From: GCA-2862585 sp049890295
GTDB taxonomy: Bacteria; Bacteroidota; Bacteroidia; Flavobacteriales; UBA7312
Length of the DNA: 64,000 nucleotides
Direction: 5' to 3'
Assembly: GCA_049890295.1 (NCBI GenBank)
Contig: JBMHBP010000004.1
Span: forward strand, 62,001-126,000
Positions 60,437 through 64,000 of this stretch are shown piece by piece. The notes beneath the pieces were generated by a model. It was not told the origin of the DNA, ran no database searches, and saw only the letters and a list, made by a program, of their open reading frames with translations. The translations under genes and the position numbers were made by a program. The first letter of the stretch is position 1; every line of letters starts with the position of its first letter.

Positions 60437-62979
60437 AAGTCAAACTTGGCACTAAACTTTAGTGCAAGCCCTCTTACTCCAAATGTATTTATTAGCTGAT
60501 ATCTATCGTCTAAATATGTTAGTCGTTTTATCAGATCCACTCTCAAAAACTTAAAAATATTTGTGATACCAACACTAGCCTCTAAATAGGGAGTAGAATT
60601 CATTAAAAAAGTAGTCGCTAGTCCCTCACTGTTAGTTGGTAATTGTAACAAGTCATTTTGTAAATATGGATTATTTTCATCCCCTAGACTTCCATATAGT
60701 AATTTTAATCCTATGACCTCCCTTACTTTTAAGTGTTTAAATACGGGTAACTTATTGAATATTGCACCTTTAAAATAATGATTCCATCTTAGTGAAAAGT
60801 ATTCATCATTGATGAATTCTATATAGTTCATAAGGTTGAATGATTTAAACTGATAGCCTAAAGACTGGTTGGCAGTGGGAATATGTAACATTGGAAAATG
60901 AGTTTTTCCCCAAATTTTTCCTACTATGATTTCAAAATCTGAAAAGCCGATCAACGGTAAATAGCAACGTTTTTCAAGACCTAAACGGCTTTTAGAAAAG
61001 TTATGTTCTCCATTTACCACAGCTGTTAAGGCTGTGGTATGACTGAAAGTAATTATAGGGTATTTATTTTTTATTAATTGTCGTCGGTTTTTAGTTTGAT
61101 AAAATTGTAGGTGAGGAGCAAATTGAATTCGTAGACTTATTTCATCGGTATTGATTTGTTTTAGCTTGTTATTATACCCGTCAATAAATCTCAGCTCTCC
61201 TAAAGGTTTAACTCGGTTATTGTCAAAGGTCAATCCAAAGGATAGCCCATTTTTAAACTCCCTTAAATAATCGATTTTCATATTGTGAGTCATTATCATT
61301 TTATCAGAAGCATTACTATTGAAAGAATACAAAAAATTATCCTGACTTATGTTTTCACTATACTGACCGGGGAAATGGGTAGTTCTAGAAATTGAACTAT
61401 AAATATGGTGTTGAGGGTATTTTATGTAATGTTTGTTAAAAGAGTATAAAAATTCACTTTGGTACTTTAATCTTAAATCTCCTAAGCCGATAGCTAAATG
61501 TCCACCAATTTGATACTTTTTATTGTAATCAGGTGTAGTTCTAGCACCCATTCTTAATTTTAGCCCTTCAATTTTATTCCAACTTATAAAACTAGCAACA
61601 GTACCCAATTCATACCAGTTGGCATCAATCCATCCAGATGTTAAAATTGAGGAAGCTTCAGCTATTATTTTGAATGATCTAGTACTTTGAATACTATCAA
61701 TCATTTCATAGATGCCTTGTTCATCATTAGTAAGTTGCTGATGCCTGTTTTTAGTCCAAAATTGTTCATCAGTACTTTCATTTAACTTTACGACGTCTGC
61801 CACAGTCTGATATATAGAATCGGCACGCTGTCTATGTAATATGAAATTTTTGTGAGAAACACTTTTTTTTCCAACAACACCCATTTGTTTATTTCCGATG
61901 CTATAATCAATAAAAATTGTATTTTTTGAGGGTAACCAAATATGACTCTCAACATTTTCATAATCTTGTGTTATTTTCAAATCGTTTACAAAGTTCAAAT
62001 TAATTGCATTATTAACGCCTAACTCAACTTGTCTAATTGCATACGAAGAATCGTTCAAAACATATAAGTTTCCGGTAAAAGCAAAATCAGATTTTGAGCG
62101 AGGTGAGAAGCCTATATTTATACACTCTGTTTGATTGGTTATAACAGTATCAATTATAAAAAACTTATAAATAGTTGGTGCCAAATCATTTATAGGACTT
62201 GGAAATTTATTGCCGAACAGTTCTATTTGATTATCATAAATATTTACTTCTGAGTATAGTTTATTCATGAAATGACCAATACCATCATTATCAAATCGAT
62301 TTAGACTACCACTCATTTTTGTGCCTAGAAGGTATTCTTTTTCTGATTTTGGTTGCTTTCTAAAATATATTTTTGAACTTTTTTCTCTTATAAAAAAGGG
62401 TATATACGGCTTGCCATTTATTTCAGAAGTATAAACGTGGTTGTCAAAGATAAAGTCAAAATCACGCATAAATTTTCTATCGGCTAGTTTGTCAGAAAAA
62501 TTATTGATATCAAACTGTATTTTTTCGTATTTGTCATATTCATAATAATCTAATGATTGTTTTTGATTGAACTTTTTATTGTCTATGACTTTCCGAATGA
62601 GTTCCACTGCAGGATTGTTTTTATTTCTGTATTTAACCTTTTTATTTTCAATAATTGTTACGTTTTCAAGTTTTACTGAAGTTGAAGACAATCTATAATT
62701 GAGTGTTTGAACTTTACCTTTTTGAACAAATTGGGTAGATTTTTCATAGCCTAAAAAGGAAACAGAAAGGCTATCTGTAGCCCATTTTGTTTGAATGCTA
62801 TATTTACCTTTAAAGTCTGTTGTGGTACCAATATTAGAGTTTTTGAAGCTTACATTAACAAAGGGTAAGGGTTGTTGATGTTCGTTTACTACCTTCCCTT
62901 TTACCTTAGTGATTTGTGCTTTAATTGGTAACACAAAAAGTAAGCATATACAAAGTAAGGTTTGTGAAATAAATTGCAT
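60433..62979 (-). CDS. DUF5686 family outer-membrane protein with carboxypeptidase-like N-domain
   Basis: An 848-residue predicted outer-membrane protein. It has a signal peptide (FISQTLLCICLLFVLPIKAQ) and a carboxypeptidase-like beta-sandwich (about 22-108: KVKGKVVNEHQQPLPFVNVSFKN). A central region starts AVELIRKVIDNKKFNQKQSLDYYEYDKYEKI, the DUF5686 opening. A long beta-barrel ends in the strand LALKFSAKFDF. The DUF5686 family is abundant in Bacteroidota and of unknown function, though a transport or surface-anchoring role has been suggested. It is monocistronic. Confidence 0.82.
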   Translation of the reverse strand: MQFISQTLLCICLLFVLPIKAQITKVKGKVVNEHQQPLPFVNVSFKNSNIGTTTDFKGKYSIQTKWATDSLSVSFLGYEKSTQFVQKGKVQTLNYRLSSTSVKLENVTIIENKKVKYRNKNNPAVELIRKVIDNKKFNQKQSLDYYEYDKYEKIQFDINNFSDKLADRKFMRDFDFIFDNHVYTSEINGKPYIPFFIREKSSKIYFRKQPKSEKEYLLGTKMSGSLNRFDNDGIGHFMNKLYSEVNIYDNQIELFGNKFPSPINDLAPTIYKFFIIDTVITNQTECINIGFSPRSKSDFAFTGNLYVLNDSSYAIRQVELGVNNAINLNFVNDLKITQDYENVESHIWLPSKNTIFIDYSIGNKQMGVVGKKSVSHKNFILHRQRADSIYQTVADVVKLNESTDEQFWTKNRHQQLTNDEQGIYEMIDSIQSTRSFKIIAEASSILTSGWIDANWYELGTVASFISWNKIEGLKLRMGARTTPDYNKKYQIGGHLAIGLGDLRLKYQSEFLYSFNKHYIKYPQHHIYSSISRTTHFPGQYSENISQDNFLYSFNSNASDKMIMTHNMKIDYLREFKNGLSFGLTFDNNRVKPLGELRFIDGYNNKLKQINTDEISLRIQFAPHLQFYQTKNRRQLIKNKYPIITFSHTTALTAVVNGEHNFSKSRLGLEKRCYLPLIGFSDFEIIVGKIWGKTHFPMLHIPTANQSLGYQFKSFNLMNYIEFINDEYFSLRWNHYFKGAIFNKLPVFKHLKVREVIGLKLLYGSLGDENNPYLQNDLLQLPTNSEGLATTFLMNSTPYLEASVGITNIFKFLRVDLIKRLTYLDDRYQLINTFGVRGLALKFSAKFDF

Positions 62980-63011
62980 TAATTATGGCTAAAAATTACA
63001 GAACTAATGTA

Positions 63012-63791
63012 CTATAATTTTAGCTCATTTGGAATTACGCAAATAGGAATAGGTATCATTTTATGTTTGTTGGCATTATGAAATGTTTTATAAATTTGGA
63101 TGACTTCCTTTTCTCTATCGTTTAAAATACTAACATCACCTTTAAAACGCATAGCCCATTCTAATTCTGGATAAGTAGCTCCGATTTGTTCTTCGTCAGT
63201 CCTATTATCTTCCCAAAGACCATCAGTTGGGTTAGCCGTTAGGATAGACTCTATTACACCTAATGTTTTGCCGATTTCAAACACCTCAGTTTTAAACAAA
63301 TCGGCTATTGGACTTAGGTCGACTCCTCCATCACCATATTTGGTATAAAAACCTATTCCAAAGTCTTCGACTTTGTTGCCTGTTCCAACAACCAGATAAG
63401 AATATAACTGAGCATAGTAATACAAAGTCGTCATTCTCAATCTTGCTCTAGAATTTGCTAAAGATAATTTATAACTATTTTCATCAGATTGGTCAACTGT
63501 ATCAACAAAAGTGTTGAACAGATCACATAAATCTATTTTTAATGATTGTACATTATTAAACTGTTTTTTCAACCATTCGATATGTTCTTTAGCTCTATTT
63601 ACTTGATTAGATTCTTGATGAATAGGCATCTCTAAACATAAAGTAGGTAAACCTGTTTTAGCCGCTAAAGTTGAGGTAACAGCAGAGTCAATTCCGCCAG
63701 AAACTCCCACAACAAATCCGCTTGATTTAGCATTTTTATTATAGTCTAAAAGCCAATTACAAATGTGCTCGATACATTCCCTTGTTTGCAT
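63012..63791 (-). CDS. nadE: NAD synthetase (ammonia-dependent, no glutaminase domain)
   Basis: This 259-residue enzyme amidates deamido-NAD to NAD using ATP. The ATP pyrophosphatase P-loop SGGIDS (31-36) and VVGTGNKVEDFGIGFYTKYGDGGVDLSPIADLFK are the family core. ANPTDGLWEDNRTDEEQIGATYPELE completes the substrate loop. The chain lacks the N-terminal glutamine amidotransferase domain, so it should use free ammonia. It is divergent from gldB with 35 bases between starts; nadE next to gld genes is a common flavobacterial arrangement. Confidence 0.94.
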   Translation of the reverse strand: MQTRECIEHICNWLLDYNKNAKSSGFVVGVSGGIDSAVTSTLAAKTGLPTLCLEMPIHQESNQVNRAKEHIEWLKKQFNNVQSLKIDLCDLFNTFVDTVDQSDENSYKLSLANSRARLRMTTLYYYAQLYSYLVVGTGNKVEDFGIGFYTKYGDGGVDLSPIADLFKTEVFEIGKTLGVIESILTANPTDGLWEDNRTDEEQIGATYPELEWAMRFKGDVSILNDREKEVIQIYKTFHNANKHKMIPIPICVIPNELKL

Positions 63792-63798
63792 AGTATTG

Positions 63799-63806
63799 CA
63801 AATGTA
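63799..63806 (-). promoter_or_regulatory. -7 box of nadE
   Basis: The reverse strand reads TAcaTTTG, 7 bases before ATG 63791, with a TTTG about 16 bases further upstream. Confidence 0.55.
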
Positions 63807-63826
63807 ATAAATCGTAATTTTACAAA

Positions 63827-64000
63827 ATGAAAAAGTGTCTTTTTAGTTTCATAATAATTTTGTGGTTTGTGTCGTGTGGTAATAAGCAGCATAAACAATA
63901 CAATATTGAACTACTTCGAATGGATAGTCTTTTCATTAGTGATACATCTGCAATATCATATTCAGATTACAAAAATCGGTACGGTTCATTTTGGGATATT
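63827..64000 (+). CDS. gldB: GldB-like gliding-motility lipoprotein, 3' end outside window
   Basis: The first 58 codons of a gene cut by the window edge. A lipoprotein signal MKKCLFSFIIILWFVSCG (lipobox cysteine at residue 17) is followed by YNIELLRMDSLFISDT and a SYSDYKNRYGSFWDI stretch. The mature start and the position next to nadE fit GldB, which belongs to the T9SS/gliding group in Flavobacteria. Only the N-terminus is seen, so the call is by context plus pattern. A one-mismatch -7 box (TAatTTTA, 63815-63822) lies 4 bases upstream. Confidence 0.6.
   Translation, partial: MKKCLFSFIIILWFVSCGNKQHKQYNIELLRMDSLFISDTSAISYSDYKNRYGSFWDI

Noticed and set aside
1..64000. tRNA, rRNA, CRISPR arrays, insertion sequences, prophage, defence islands
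   Set aside because: Looked for cloverleaf T-arm motifs, regularly spaced repeats, transposase or integrase motifs and terminal inverted repeats; none was convincing.

Overview
The window is AT-rich chromosomal DNA from a member of the Bacteroidota, most likely order Flavobacteriales. This rests on several things seen together: a type IX secretion system (T9SS) gene (porG), T9SS sorting domains of both type A and type B, the start of a gldB-like gliding lipoprotein gene, HU-SPOR, DUF4296 and DUF5686 family proteins, TonB receptors with a carboxypeptidase-like N-terminal domain, and many promoters of the Bacteroidota form TAnnTTTG. I would not name a genus. No rRNA, tRNA, CRISPR array, insertion sequence, prophage or integrase was seen. 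The region reads as dense core chromosome, with about 60 genes and short intergenic gaps.

Layout. 1-5448: end of a GT9 glycosyltransferase, then a leftward run (TonB receptor, kdsB, HU-SPOR protein, thioesterase). 5490-9708: dprA, the longest gap in the window, gdhA and kbl. 9724-13767: translation block rplM-rpsI-rpsB-tsf-pyrH-frr with two candidate ribosomal-protein leaders and two clear terminators. 13816-21994: RND exporter, rfbA, polyprenyl synthetase and the 2-oxoglutarate dehydrogenase genes sucA-sucB. 22103-27463: a large secreted type-B T9SS protein, a small outer-membrane barrel protein, an Nfu iron-sulfur protein, a gamma-carbonic-anhydrase-like protein and murI. 27522-35685: long leftward envelope operon (CBS protein, a second Omp85 protein, nadK, porG, uppS, bamA, two ompH/skp genes). 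35743-37217: pdxJ and an alpha/beta hydrolase. 37220-43242: leftward operon of a lamin-tail protein, a TonB receptor and a phospholipase-D-fold protein, both soluble partners carrying T9SS sorting domains. 43430-47160: dolichol-phosphate-mannose-synthase-like glycosyltransferase, pyrC-like amidohydrolase, two small lipoproteins and an epimerase-family protein. 47238-50851: tyrS, an NTF2-like protein, an orphan lipoprotein and a GNAT/LuxE-like pair. 50921-54094: a PiT-like transporter preceded by a tiny membrane-protein ORF, divergent from a PhoB/PhoR-like two-component pair. 54068-60436: a glycosyltransferase, trmB, an alkyltransferase-like protein, then mrp-nfu-korA-korB. 60433-64000: a DUF5686 outer-membrane protein, nadE and the start of gldB.

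Themes. The envelope operon joins outer-membrane assembly (bamA, ompH), undecaprenyl phosphate supply (uppS) and T9SS (porG). The exported products of that pathway are visible elsewhere in the window. Central 2-oxoglutarate metabolism is covered twice: by the NAD-linked dehydrogenase complex (sucAB) and by a ferredoxin-dependent oxidoreductase (korAB) that sits directly behind two iron-sulfur assembly genes.

Regulation visible in the sequence: TAnnTTTG boxes often lie only 4-9 bases from the start codon, which predicts leaderless or nearly leaderless mRNAs. The most interesting items for follow-up are the lamin-tail/TonB/PLD operon, the 29-residue ORF in front of the PiT-like transporter, the L13 and S2 leaders, the leaderless-promoter pattern, and the Omp85 gene inserted between CBS and nadK.
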